A stretch of 64,000 nt of DNA from Parvibaculum sp040216885 (GCA_040216885.1 JAVJOG010000017.1:186001-250000), one strand, 5' to 3'; counted from the stretch's first letter, positions 1-8,895 are shown. The notes: generated from the letters alone by a model not told the origin. Numbers and translations are program-made.

Positions 1-43
1 CAACACGGCAAAAAACGCGGCAGCGAAAATCGGCAGGCGCATG
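1..43 (-). CDS. N-terminal fragment of an exported protein (cut by window edge)
   Basis: Reading leftwards, an ATG at 43 opens the frame MRLPIFAAAFFAVL, a short basic start followed by a hydrophobic run as in a Sec signal peptide. A GGAG ribosome binding site lies 6 bases before the ATG. Only 14 codons are in the window, so the mature protein cannot be named. Its closeness to the iron transporter permease does not prove a link, because the permease is on the same strand upstream with about 125 bases between them. Confidence 0.5.
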
Positions 44-168
44 AAAGCTCCGGTTGGGGGCGAAGAACGTTGGGATGATCCCGTCATCATCCGGCTGAAT
101 TGTGACAGCAAGTCAAGTTTGGCCGACGGGACGGCGATTTCAAGCAAGACCGGCCACTTAAGGGCCGT

Positions 169-1890
169 TCAGACGGCTGGGGGCGTCACATTTGCGTGTG
201 CAGCCTCGCTCAGCGCCGCCGGCGGGCGGATGCCCGCACGCGCAATCGACAGGCTGAGCAGGATTGTCGGCAGGAGCCCGAGCGCGACAATGGTCAGCGC
301 CGCCGTCGAGGCTTCGGCGAGCCTCTCGTCGGAGGCGAGACGGTAGGTCCGGGTAGCCAGTGTCTCGAAATTGAAGGGCCGCAACAGCAGCGTCGCCGGC
401 AATTCCTTCATCACGTCGATAAAAACCAGCAAGGCGGCGCTCGCCAGCGCCCCGCGCAGCAGCGGAATGTGAACGGCGCGCAAGACGCGGCCCGGCGCCG
501 CGCCGAGGCTGCGCGCGGCGGCGTCGAGCGAGGGATGGATTTTTTCCAGACCGCTATGGGTCGCGTTGAAGGCGGCGGTCAGGAAGCGCGCGACATAGGC
601 GAAAACGAGACCGGCTACCGAACCGGTGATGAGAAGGCCGGGCGCAAAGCCGAGATAGGTTTCGGCAAAACCCGCCAGCGCGCGATCGACGCCGGTCGTC
701 AATGTCAGGATGCCGATGGCGATCATCGCCCCCGGCAGCGCATAGCCGAGCGTCGCGAGGCGTATCGAAATGCGGTTAAAGGGCGTCGGATGCAGGCGCT
801 CGCCATAGGCGAGCAGCAGCGCGAGCGCGGTCGCGAGTACCGCCGCGACACCGGCGACGAAAAGACTGTTGGAGGCGAAATCGAGAAAGCTGCGCCCGAC
901 CAGCGGATCGCCCTCGATGAGGGCATAGCGGACGAGCACGATGGCCGGAACGACGAAGCCCAGCAGCACCGGCAGCGCGCAGGCAATCGTCGCGGCCGCG
1001 GCCCGTCCGCCTTTGAGCGGCGCCGGACGCGCCGCCATGTCGCGCGCCAGCGGATTGGCGACGCGGCCACGGCGGCTGATCAACTCGATCGACACCAGCG
1101 CCAGCGCGAAAAGAAAAAGCCACGCGGCGATCTGAGCCGCGGCCAGCGCGTCGCCGAGGCTGAACCAGGTGCGAAAAATGCCGGTCGTCAGCGTCGGCAC
1201 CGCAAAATAATCGACGACGCCGAAATCGGAAATCGTTTCCATCAGCGCCAGCGCGAGGCCGCCTGCAATCGCCGGCCGCGCGCAGGGCAGCGCCACGCGA
1301 ATGAAAGCGCGCCACGGCCGCGCGCCGAGCATGCGCGCCGCCTCGAAGAGCGCCGCCGATTGCCGCTGAAAGGCAGTGCGCGCCAGAAGATAGACGTAAG
1401 GATAGAGCACGAGGCTCAGCATGATCGCCGCGCCGGGCAGCGAGCGGATATTCGGAAAGGCATAGTCGCCGCCGCTCCACCCCGTCAGTCCGCGCAACGC
1501 CCCCTGCACCGGCCCGGCGAAGGCGAGCAAGTCGGTATAGACATAGGCGATGATGTAAGCCGGCGTCGCCAGCGGCAGCACCAGCGCCCAGTTGAAAATG
1601 CGCTGGCCCGGAAAACGCGCCGCGACGACGAGCCATGCCGTGCCGACCCCGATGACGCCCGCCATCAGTGCCACGAGCAGCATCAGCCAGAGCGTGTTCG
1701 CGACGTAGGTGGGCAGCACGGTGGCGCGCAGATGCGCCCAGTTCTCGCTGGCGGGCAGCACGAGGCTCGCCAGCACCGTCAGCGACGGCGCCAGCAGTAC
1801 CAGCGCAACGGCCAGCGCCGCCAGCGTCCAGCCCGATGCGGCGCGGCGTCGCGCACCGCCGGCCACCCGATCTTTTTCCGTGACTGCCAT
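169..1890 (-). CDS. Iron(III) ABC transporter, fused double permease (FbpB/AfuB type)
   Basis: A 573-residue inner-membrane protein with about twelve hydrophobic segments, built as two tandem BPD_transp_1 halves. Each half ends in an EAA-type cytoplasmic loop that docks on the ATPase: EAARMLGARPWRAF near residues 183-196 and DAAARSLGAAPGRVL in the second half. The size and two-in-one layout are typical of ferric-iron permeases of the FbpB/SfuB family. It would carry iron released by the periplasmic binding protein into the cytosol. It is transcribed away from the ATPase and binding-protein genes that start at 1984 and 3142, so the three parts are divergent rather than in one operon. Iron as substrate is inferred from family and neighbours; related permeases also move thiamine or other solutes. 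Confidence 0.85.
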   Translation of the reverse strand: MAVTEKDRVAGGARRRAASGWTLAALAVALVLLAPSLTVLASLVLPASENWAHLRATVLPTYVANTLWLMLLVALMAGVIGVGTAWLVVAARFPGQRIFNWALVLPLATPAYIIAYVYTDLLAFAGPVQGALRGLTGWSGGDYAFPNIRSLPGAAIMLSLVLYPYVYLLARTAFQRQSAALFEAARMLGARPWRAFIRVALPCARPAIAGGLALALMETISDFGVVDYFAVPTLTTGIFRTWFSLGDALAAAQIAAWLFLFALALVSIELISRRGRVANPLARDMAARPAPLKGGRAAAATIACALPVLLGFVVPAIVLVRYALIEGDPLVGRSFLDFASNSLFVAGVAAVLATALALLLAYGERLHPTPFNRISIRLATLGYALPGAMIAIGILTLTTGVDRALAGFAETYLGFAPGLLITGSVAGLVFAYVARFLTAAFNATHSGLEKIHPSLDAAARSLGAAPGRVLRAVHIPLLRGALASAALLVFIDVMKELPATLLLRPFNFETLATRTYRLASDERLAEASTAALTIVALGLLPTILLSLSIARAGIRPPAALSEAAHANVTPPAV

Positions 1891-1921
1891 GTGGCCTTTG
1901 TGACAAATACGGGTCCCTGCG

Positions 1922-1936
1922 GCAAAGTAATTTTGC
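1922..1936. promoter_or_regulatory. Inverted repeat in the divergent iron-transporter promoter region
   Basis: GCAAAGTAATTTTGC has perfect 5-base arms (GCAAA/TTTGC) around a 5-base centre, in the 93-base gap between the permease (minus) and ATPase (plus) starts. A second GCATTTGCAA stretch follows at 1940-1949. TGCAAA-type repeats occur in alphaproteobacterial Fur/Mur operators, so this could be an iron- or manganese-responsive operator serving both genes. This rests on pattern only. Confidence 0.35.
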
Positions 1937-1983
1937 TACGCATTTGCAAGAGTTTCCGAGGGAAAAGGCCGGGTGAGGCGAGG

Positions 1984-3030
<1,047 letters not shown>

Positions 3031-3070
3031 CTGTCATCGAACTGTCACGAAACTGTCAAAAATCTGTCAC
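3031..3070 (+). promoter_or_regulatory. Four PhoB half-sites (double Pho box)
   Basis: CTGTCAT (3031), CTGTCAC (3042), CTGTCAA (3053) and CTGTCAC (3064) recur with an exact 11-base period. PhoB binds direct repeats of CTGTCAT-like heptamers spaced 11 bases apart, two per dimer, so this is two adjacent Pho boxes. They begin one base after the ATPase stop and end about 70 bases before the chosen binding-protein start. PhoB sites ahead of the iron-transporter gene afuA have been described in rhizobia, which supports the reading. It implies phosphate-starvation induction of the binding protein. Confidence 0.8.
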
Positions 3071-3091
3071 ATGACGGGTTGGGTGCGCGAC

Positions 3092-3106
3092 TGATAGTCG
3101 TTATCA
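3092..3106. promoter_or_regulatory. Fur-like 7-1-7 box
   Basis: TGATAGTCGTTATCA is an inverted repeat that matches the classical Fur 7-1-7 consensus (TGATAAT-n-ATTATCA) at 12 of 14 arm positions. It lies 22 bases after the last PhoB half-site, where the -10 element of a PhoB-activated promoter would fall. A bound iron-responsive repressor would therefore block the promoter. In alphaproteobacteria the regulator could be Fur/Mur, Irr or RirA; the sequence alone does not decide. Confidence 0.6.
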
Positions 3107-3141
3107 ATACTCCGATGTCCCTCCATAAATCCGGAACAGCC

Positions 3142-4194
3142 ATGTCACGCCTCCTCGCCGGCATACTTATCCTCGGTGTTGTCCTCGCCATCGTCGTCGG
3201 GTCCCGAATGGGCTCGAACGAAACGGCGGCGCCGACCGCCACGTCGCTCGAACTCAACATCTATTCGGCCCGCCACTACGACACCGACCTCGCGCTTTAC
3301 GACAAGTTCACCGAGGAGACCGGCATTGCGATCAACCTGATCGAGGGTGACAGCGACGAACTGATCGCGCGCATCGAACGCGAAGGCGCGCAAAGCCCGG
3401 CCGACCTGCTGATCACGGTCGATGCGGGGCGGCTGTGGCGCGCCGAGGAGAAGGGCCTCTTCCAGGCGGTCGTCTCCGAAACGCTGGAGACGCGCATCCC
3501 CGAACATCTGCGCCATCCGGACGGATTGTGGTTCGGCCTGTCGAAGCGCGCCCGCATCATCGTCTACAACAAGGCGAAGGGCCGACCCGAAAAGCTCGAA
3601 ACCTATGCCGACCTCGCGGACCCTTCGCACAGGGGCGAAATCTGCATGCGCTCGTCGTCGAACATCTACAACCTCTCGCTGCTGGCCGCGATCATCGAAC
3701 ATCTGGGTACGGAGGAAGCCGAAAACTGGGCGAAGGGCGTCGTCGCCAATTTCGCGCGGCAGCCGCAGGGCAACGACACGGGCAATATCCAGGCGGTTGC
3801 TGCCGGCGAATGCCGCATCTCGCTGGTCAACACCTATTATGCCGGCCGGCTGATGGGTTCCGGCAACGCCGAGGATCGCGCGGCCGCCGATGCGGTCGAA
3901 CTTGTTTTTCCCGATCAGGAAGGGAACGGCACGCATGTCAATATCGGCGGCGCCGGCGTTCTCGTTCACGCGCCGAACCGCGCCAACGCGGTGCGCTTCA
4001 TCGAATTCCTGACAAGCGACTGGGCGCAGCGCGCCTTCAGCGAACAGAACCACGAATATGCAGCCGTCCCCGGCGTCGAGATCGACACCCCGCTCAACGC
4101 TTTCGCCTTCCGGGAAGACGCGCTGAACGCCAGCGCGCTCGGCCGCAACCAGTCCGAAGCCGTGCGCATCTTCGACCGCGCGGGGTGGAAGTAG
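3142..4194 (+). CDS. Iron(III) ABC transporter periplasmic binding protein (FbpA type)
   Basis: A 350-residue protein with an N-terminal hydrophobic export segment (about residues 3-20) followed by a family-1 solute-binding fold. Family signs are YSARHYDTD near the mature N-terminus, WFGLSKRARIIVYNK, and the double tyrosine of NTYYAGRL, which in FbpA proteins ligates ferric iron. The ATG at 3142 was chosen because it follows a weak GGA and gives a proper signal sequence. ATG 3115 gives 9 more residues without a ribosome binding site, and the TTG at 3079 lies upstream of the Fur-like box. It has its own promoter with PhoB and Fur-like sites, so expression may respond to both phosphate and iron. 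Confidence 0.85.
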   Translation: MSRLLAGILILGVVLAIVVGSRMGSNETAAPTATSLELNIYSARHYDTDLALYDKFTEETGIAINLIEGDSDELIARIEREGAQSPADLLITVDAGRLWRAEEKGLFQAVVSETLETRIPEHLRHPDGLWFGLSKRARIIVYNKAKGRPEKLETYADLADPSHRGEICMRSSSNIYNLSLLAAIIEHLGTEEAENWAKGVVANFARQPQGNDTGNIQAVAAGECRISLVNTYYAGRLMGSGNAEDRAAADAVELVFPDQEGNGTHVNIGGAGVLVHAPNRANAVRFIEFLTSDWAQRAFSEQNHEYAAVPGVEIDTPLNAFAFREDALNASALGRNQSEAVRIFDRAGWK

Positions 4195-4197
4195 GCC

Positions 4198-5658
4198 TCA
4201 TCCCACCAGCGGAAAGGCCCAGCCGAGCAGCGCATAGGCCATGGCCGTCACGACCACGATGGCGAAGAGGTTGAGCCAGAAACCGGCCTTGGCCATTTGC
4301 GGGATCGTGACATGGCCGGCGCCGAAGACGACGGCGTTGGGCGGCGTCGCCACCGGCAGCATGAAGGCGCAGCTCGCGGCAAGCGCGGCGGGCGCGCAGA
4401 GAAGGAGCGGGTGGATGCCCGCGCCGACCGCGACACCGGCGAGCAGTGGCACCATGGCGGCCGTCGTGGCGATATTGCTGGTGAGCTCGGTCAGGAAGAC
4501 GATGGTGGCGACGATCAGCAGGATGACAAGGATCGCTGGCAGCCCCGCCGCCGCGCCGAGCCCGCCCGCAAGCCAGAACGCAAGGCCGGTTGAGCCGAAA
4601 GCGGCCGCCAGGCTCAAGCCGCCGCCGAAAAGCAGCAGCAGCCCGTAGGGCACGCGGCTCGCATGCTCCCAGTTGAGCGCGGGCTTGCCGCCGCCCGCCG
4701 GGACGATGAAGAGCGCCAGCGCCGCGAGGATTGCGATGACGGTGTCCGACAGGTTCGGGATGACGGTTGCGATCAGCGGTTGCGCGATCCAGGCGAGGGC
4801 GGCGAGCGCGAAAACGACAGCGACGGTCTTTTCCGGCCGCCTTGTCGGCCCGAGATCGTCAAGCGCCCGGCCGAGCGTCGCCGCGACGCCGGCGATGGGC
4901 CGCCCGTCGAGCCGGAAGGCGATGCGGGTGAGCGTGAGCCAGCAGCAGGCAAGCATGACGAGCGAGAGGGGCAGCGCGAACATCATCCATTGCGCAAAGC
5001 CGATTTCGAGGCCGTGTTCCTGCGCCATGTAGCCGGCGAGGAAGGCGTTGGGCGGCGTGCCGATCAAGGTCGCGATGCCGCCGATGCTGGCGCCATAGGC
5101 GACCGCCAGCAGCAGCGCCACATCGAGCCCGCCGCGCGGCGCATGAACGCCGTCGTCCGCAACCGTGATCGCGATGACCGACATCGCGATCGGCACCATC
5201 ATCACGGCGGTCGCGGTGTTCGAGACCCACATCGACAGGAAGGCGGCGGTCAGCATGAAGCCGCCGACAAGCTGGCGCGAGCCCGTGCCGGTGCGCGCCA
5301 GCACATGGAGCGCGATGCGCGCGTGAAGGCCGGTCGCCTGCATCGCGGCGGCGATCAGGAAGCCGCCGAGAAAAAGAAAGATGATCGGATTGGCATAAGG
5401 CGCGGCGGCCGCGCCGACGGTGGCGATGTCGAGCAGCGGAAAGCCGACAAGCGGCAGAAGGCCGGTCGCATAAACCGGGATCGCTTCCGTCACCCACCAG
5501 ATCGCCATCAGCGCGACCAGCGCCGCGAGCCGCCAGCCTTCGGGCGAAAGCCCGTCCGGCGCGGGCAGCGCCAGCATCGCCCCGGAAACGGCAAGGCCGG
5601 CGACAATGGCTTTCGGATTGTAGGAGACGCGCTCGGCCTCTGTCGTCTCCGTCGTCAC
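4198..5658 (-). CDS. DASS/SLC13 family sodium-coupled anion symporter
   Basis: A 486-residue inner-membrane protein with about twelve hydrophobic segments. It shows the divalent anion:sodium symporter hallmarks: an SNTATAVMM motif in the first half, its repeat TSNIATTAAM in the second half, and the C-terminal family signature SCAFMLPVATPPNAV. Such proteins import dicarboxylates, citrate or sulfate with sodium. The exact anion cannot be read from sequence. It converges with the iron-binding-protein gene with only three bases between the stops and no terminator hairpin. It is transcribed after sodB on the same strand, with about 115 bases between. Confidence 0.85.
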   Translation of the reverse strand: MTTETTEAERVSYNPKAIVAGLAVSGAMLALPAPDGLSPEGWRLAALVALMAIWWVTEAIPVYATGLLPLVGFPLLDIATVGAAAAPYANPIIFLFLGGFLIAAAMQATGLHARIALHVLARTGTGSRQLVGGFMLTAAFLSMWVSNTATAVMMVPIAMSVIAITVADDGVHAPRGGLDVALLLAVAYGASIGGIATLIGTPPNAFLAGYMAQEHGLEIGFAQWMMFALPLSLVMLACCWLTLTRIAFRLDGRPIAGVAATLGRALDDLGPTRRPEKTVAVVFALAALAWIAQPLIATVIPNLSDTVIAILAALALFIVPAGGGKPALNWEHASRVPYGLLLLFGGGLSLAAAFGSTGLAFWLAGGLGAAAGLPAILVILLIVATIVFLTELTSNIATTAAMVPLLAGVAVGAGIHPLLLCAPAALAASCAFMLPVATPPNAVVFGAGHVTIPQMAKAGFWLNLFAIVVVTAMAYALLGWAFPLVG

Positions 5659-5724
5659 GCCCCGCCCCCGCTCAAACCGTCAAACTTCCCGACAGTCTCG
5701 CAAAAGCGGGCGCGGCATCCAAGT

Positions 5725-5769
5725 GGCGATTTGGCAAGCGGCGACTTGGCAAGCGGCGATTTGGCAGCC
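5725..5769 (+). repeat. Three tandem 15-bp repeats
   Basis: GGCGATTTGGCAAGC (5725), GGCGACTTGGCAAGC (5740) and GGCGATTTGGCAGCC (5755) follow one another without gaps, just before the sodB stop codon at 5772. The unit is a multiple of three but lies outside the coding frame. It may have grown by replication slippage. Confidence 0.75.
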
Positions 5770-5771
5770 GT

Positions 5772-6395
5772 CTATTTGACCGTTTCGTGCGCGCGCATGG
5801 CGGCGAGATTGGTCTCGGCGAAATCCCAGTTGATGAGGTTGTCGAGAAAGGCGTCGATATAGGCGGCGCGTTTGTGCTGGTAGTCGAGATAGTAGCTGTG
5901 CTCCCAGACATCGGTTGTGAGCAGCGGCACGTCGCGCGTGCCGGCAATCGGGGTTTGGGCATTGGCGGTAGCCTGGATTTTCAGCTTGCCGTCGGCGCCG
6001 AGCACCAGCCAGCAATAGCCCGAACCGAACTGGCCGGTCGCCGTCTCCTTGAAGCGCGCGCGGAATTTTTCGTAGCCGCCGAGATCGCGGTCGATCCTTT
6101 CGCCGATATGACCCTTCGGCCTGCCGCCGCCTTTCGGCGCCATCGAGCGCCAGTAGAAATCGTGGTTCCAGACCTGCGCGGCGTTGTTGAAGAGGGATTG
6201 TTGCGCGGTGTCGTTGGCGAGTTTGCGGATCAGCGGCACCAGCGCGAGATCGTCGAGCTCGGTGCCCTCGATCGCCTTGTTGGCCTTGTCGACATATCCC
6301 TTGTGGTGCTTGCCGTAGTGAAAGGAAAGCGTCTTCGCGGAGATATGCGGCGCGAGCGCATCTTCTTCATAGGGAAGAGGAGGGAGTTCGAGCAT
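5772..6395 (-). CDS. sodB: Superoxide dismutase, iron type
   Basis: A 207-residue Fe/Mn superoxide dismutase. Metal ligands are visible as the His of LSFHYGKHH near residue 27, the His of AAQVWNHDFYW, and the Asp and His of DVWEHSYYLDY. The Gln in NNAAQ replaces the GG/H pattern of manganese enzymes and points to the iron type. The ATG at 6395 (MLELPPLPY) was chosen because it starts the family homology and follows an AAGGA site; the open frame extends 65 codons further upstream but adds nothing recognisable. It detoxifies superoxide in the cytosol. No iron box was recognised in front of it. Confidence 0.92.
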   Translation of the reverse strand: MLELPPLPYEEDALAPHISAKTLSFHYGKHHKGYVDKANKAIEGTELDDLALVPLIRKLANDTAQQSLFNNAAQVWNHDFYWRSMAPKGGGRPKGHIGERIDRDLGGYEKFRARFKETATGQFGSGYCWLVLGADGKLKIQATANAQTPIAGTRDVPLLTTDVWEHSYYLDYQHKRAAYIDAFLDNLINWDFAETNLAAMRAHETVK

Positions 6396-6525
6396 GGTCC
6401 GGGTTCCTTTCGCGTCCTTGGCCCCTTCCGTCAGGTTGACCGGCGATGCGGTGATTTCAAGGCGGCGCGCCGCCGCCCGCCCCATAACCCCGGGAAATGA
6501 GGGGATTTCCGTGGCGTTCCCGCGA

Positions 6526-6554
6526 CTTGCAACATAAACGGCGAATCCCCACAT
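6526..6554 (+). promoter_or_regulatory. Candidate RpoH (sigma-32) promoter for hsp20
   Basis: CTTGCAA at 6526 and CCCCACAT at 6547 match the heat-shock sigma factor elements (CTTGAAA, then CCCCATnT) with a spacer of about 14 bases. The predicted transcript starts near 6562 and has a leader of about 65 bases before the Hsp20 ATG. The leader contains TCGCT (6593-6597), similar to the conserved UYGCU element of ROSE thermometers, but I could not confirm a full ROSE fold. Confidence 0.5.
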
Positions 6555-6626
6555 AGTTTCCAACGGCGCCGGAAACGGGCCGGAATGCAAAGTCGCTTGG
6601 CGAACAGGACTTTGGAGACAGGACGC

Positions 6627-7091
6627 ATGATCCAGTTCAACAGCCCGTTCCTTCTGGGCTTCGAGCAGATGGAGCGGTTGCTCGAACGGGCCGCGAAGGC
6701 CTCGGACGGCTATCCGCCCTACAATGTCGAACAGCTCGCCGCGACGGCGGGCGAGGCGCTTCGGATCACGCTGGCGGTCGCCGGATTTTCGCGCGGCGAG
6801 CTATCCGTGACGGTCGAGAACAACGAACTCGTCATTCGCGGGCGGCAGCGCGACGAGGAAGGCCGCACCTATCTGCATCGCGGCATCGCGGCGCGCCAGT
6901 TTCAGCGCGCCTTCGTGCTGGCCGACGGCATGGAGGTGACGGGCGCGGTTCTGGAGAACGGCTTGCTGAAAGTCGATCTGGCGCGGCCGGAGCCGCAAAA
7001 GACCGTGCGGCGGATCGAGATTGTCGAGGAAGCGCCGGAGACCGATCGCCGCCCGCAGCGCGAGACGCGCCGCGCCGAAGCGACGGAGTGA
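6627..7091 (+). CDS. Small heat-shock protein, Hsp20/alpha-crystallin family
   Basis: A 154-residue chaperone with an alpha-crystallin domain over about residues 40-125, including the strands ITLAVAGFSRGELSV and LVIRGRQRDEE and the conserved block RGIAARQFQRAFVLADG. It binds unfolding proteins under heat stress. The ATG at 6627 follows GGAGACAGGA and aligns with the second Hsp20 in the window (45435-45854), which shares SPFLLGFE/SPLLVGFE and SYPPYN/GYPPYN. The tail after residue 130 is rich in Arg and Glu. It sits 46 bases ahead of the DUF1150 gene, a pairing common in rhizobia, and is preceded by an RpoH-like promoter. Confidence 0.9.
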   Translation: MIQFNSPFLLGFEQMERLLERAAKASDGYPPYNVEQLAATAGEALRITLAVAGFSRGELSVTVENNELVIRGRQRDEEGRTYLHRGIAARQFQRAFVLADGMEVTGAVLENGLLKVDLARPEPQKTVRRIEIVEEAPETDRRPQRETRRAEATE

Positions 7092-7137
7092 GCCCTTTGC
7101 TTCGTTGATGAAGGAAGGGCGGAAAGGAGTAAGTACC

Positions 7138-7446
7138 ATGCGTAACGAAGCCGACAACGAGACGTTCGAGAACGAGGCCGAGGCCTCGGGCTGGGGCACA
7201 GAGGATTTCCGCGGGCTGACGCCGGAAATGTTCGCCAATATCGGCGTTCCGAACATCGTCTATGTCCGCGAGGTGCTGGCCGGCGAGATCGAGAGCGAGA
7301 TCGGCGAGGAAATGAACCTGCCCGCCGGCACGCGGCTCTATGCCGTGCATGCCGCCAACGGCCAGCGCATGGCCGTGCTCGACAACCGCGACGCGGCCTT
7401 CGCCGGCGCGCGGCAGTACGATCTGGAGCCTGTCAGCGTGCATTGA
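7138..7446 (+). CDS. DUF1150 family protein
   Basis: A 102-residue acidic protein recognised as the DUF1150 family by GLTPEMFANIGVPNIVYVRE and the ending YAVHAANGQRMAVLDNRDAA. Its function is unknown. In alphaproteobacteria it is regularly encoded next to small heat-shock proteins, as here 46 bases after hsp20, so a role in the same stress response is likely but unproven. The ATG at 7138 follows GGAAAGGAG with good spacing. No signal peptide or membrane segment is seen. A long palindrome and then a strong terminator follow it. Confidence 0.8.
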   Translation: MRNEADNETFENEAEASGWGTEDFRGLTPEMFANIGVPNIVYVREVLAGEIESEIGEEMNLPAGTRLYAVHAANGQRMAVLDNRDAAFAGARQYDLEPVSVH

Positions 7447-7460
7447 GGAAAGCGCACACT

Positions 7461-7492
7461 CTTCCACCCTCCCACAGGGGGAGGGTGGGAAG
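7461..7492. repeat. Extragenic palindrome of the CCCTCCC type
   Basis: CTTCCACCCTCCC and its complement GGGAGGGTGGGAAG (one extra G) flank a short loop, forming a strong hairpin 15 bases after the DUF1150 stop. Palindromes of this CCCTCCCC/GGGGAGGG style are common between genes of Rhizobiales. It could stabilise the transcript end. Only one copy is in this window. Confidence 0.55.
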
Positions 7493-7530
7493 ATGAGGTG
7501 TCGATCGTCGAAGGCCATCCACCCCCACAA

Positions 7531-7563
7531 AAAAAGCCCCGCTCTTGCGAGCGGGGCTTTTTA
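7531..7563. terminator. Bidirectional Rho-independent terminator
   Basis: AAAAAGCCCCGCTC and GAGCGGGGCTTTTT form a perfect stem with a TTGC loop and an A/T tract on each side. It can stop the hsp20-DUF1150 transcript from the left and the ptsN transcript from the right (ptsN stop at 7581). Confidence 0.92.
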
Positions 7564-7580
7564 TTTGTGAACGGACGAAC

Positions 7581-8045
7581 TCATGCGGCGCTGGTGGTGG
7601 CCGGTTCGGTGAGGATCGCGAAGAGGGCGGCGGCGTCTTCGGAGGCGCGCAGCTTTTCGACGACGGCCGGATTGCGAAGGAGGCGCGAAATGCGGGCCAG
7701 CGCCTTCAGATGGTCGGCGCCCGCACCTTCCGGCGCCAGCAGCAGGAACATCAGGTCGACCGGCTGGTCGTCGACGGATTCGAAATCGATCGGTGTGTCG
7801 AGACGCGCAAAAAGCCCGTGGAGCCGGTCGAGCTCGCCGAGCTTGCCATGCGGAATGGCGATGCCCTGTCCGACGCCCGTCGAACCGAGACGTTCGCGCT
7901 CCAGCAGCGTTTCGAAAATGGCGCGCTCCGAGAGGCCCGTGAGTTTCGCGGCGCGTTCGGCGAGTTCCTGCAGCGCCTGCTTTTTGCTGGTGACCTTGAG
8001 ATGAGCGATCACCCCCTCCGGCTGCACCAGATCTTCAAGCTCCAT
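7581..8045 (-). CDS. ptsN: PTS IIA-like nitrogen regulatory protein
   Basis: A 154-residue EIIA-Ntr protein. The phosphorylatable histidine is His66 in GIAIPHGKL, and LERERLGSTGVGQG is the family block before it. It takes phosphate from the PtsP-PtsO chain and regulates potassium, nitrogen and carbon metabolism by binding partner proteins. The ATG at 8045 (MELEDLVQPEG) starts the family homology; the frame continues upstream only across the spacer towards hpf. It lies after rpoN and hpf on the same strand, the usual order in proteobacteria, and ends at the terminator near 7531. Confidence 0.93.
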   Translation of the reverse strand: MELEDLVQPEGVIAHLKVTSKKQALQELAERAAKLTGLSERAIFETLLERERLGSTGVGQGIAIPHGKLGELDRLHGLFARLDTPIDFESVDDQPVDLMFLLLAPEGAGADHLKALARISRLLRNPAVVEKLRASEDAAALFAILTEPATTSAA

Positions 8046-8160
8046 GGTCCGGATCCTGTTTTGCGGGGCGGTCTGGACGGCGCGCGGCGTCATGCGGCGT
8101 GCATGAGGCGCGGATGTCGTCCGGGTCGCCCCGGCTATGGTCGGGTTCGCTTTCAGTTCG

Positions 8161-8754
8161 TCAAGCCTTCCGATCGTCGCGCACAACGTCGCGACCGGTA
8201 TCGATCCAGCCGATATTTCCGTCTTCGCGGCGATAGACGAGATTGAGACCGCCGCCGCCGCCTGTGCGGAAGACGACAACCGGCGCGTCCGAAAGATCCA
8301 TCCGCATCACGGCGTCGCCGACGGAAAGGATCGGCACGGAAGTCGTGCCCTCGGCGATGATGACAGGCTGCGCGTCTTCCGGAATTTCCTCATGCTCGTC
8401 GCCCGCCTCGATGACGAAGGAGGGGAAGCTTTCGGCCGGCAGCGGCGGCTTGTTGTTGTTGTTGTGATTCTTCAGCTTGCGCTTGTAGCGGCGCAGGCGC
8501 TTTTCGATCCGCTCGGCGGCGGCATCGAAGGAGGCCTGCGGATCCTGGGCCTCGCCGGTGGCCTGCAGCATGGCGCCCGAATCGAGATGCAGCATGCAGT
8601 CGGTGGTAAAGCGCGACTTCGACTTCTCGACCGTCACGTGGCCCGAGGCGCGGCCGCCGAAATACTTGTCGACCGCCTCGTCGATACGGTCCTCGATGCG
8701 CGTGCGAAACGCATCGCCGATCTCCATGTGCTTTCCCGATACGCGCAGGCTCAT
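8161..8754 (-). CDS. hpf: Ribosome hibernation-promoting factor, long form
   Basis: A 197-residue long HPF. The N-terminal S30AE domain (about residues 1-100, starting MSLRVSGKHMEIGDAF) binds the small ribosomal subunit. A variable linker with an Asn run (HNNNNKP) leads to the C-terminal dimerisation domain (about 140-195, containing LSVGDAVMRMDLSDAPVVVF). Two such proteins join two 70S ribosomes into inactive 100S dimers during starvation. It lies between rpoN and ptsN, as in many proteobacteria, with 141 bases after rpoN, so a separate promoter in that gap is possible. Confidence 0.93.
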   Translation of the reverse strand: MSLRVSGKHMEIGDAFRTRIEDRIDEAVDKYFGGRASGHVTVEKSKSRFTTDCMLHLDSGAMLQATGEAQDPQASFDAAAERIEKRLRRYKRKLKNHNNNNKPPLPAESFPSFVIEAGDEHEEIPEDAQPVIIAEGTTSVPILSVGDAVMRMDLSDAPVVVFRTGGGGGLNLVYRREDGNIGWIDTGRDVVRDDRKA

Positions 8755-8895
8755 GGTGTGTCCTCTCTAGTTGATGCCCATGTTCTTGTTATGCCGGCAA
8801 ACGGATAGGCGCCGGTGCAGGATCCTCCATCGGTCAAGACTGATGCAATCATCAAGCGATGTGAAGGGTCAATTCGCGCGGGGGGCGGCGCGGGT

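Noticed and set aside
196..1983. Upstream extension of the iron ATPase frame
   Set aside because: It lies antisense to the permease gene and encodes Arg/Gln-rich nonsense; the ATPase homology starts at 1984.
8755..8895. A possible sigma-54 promoter between rpoN and hpf
   Set aside because: The GG and GC elements are about 15 bases apart instead of 12, and other positions do not match.
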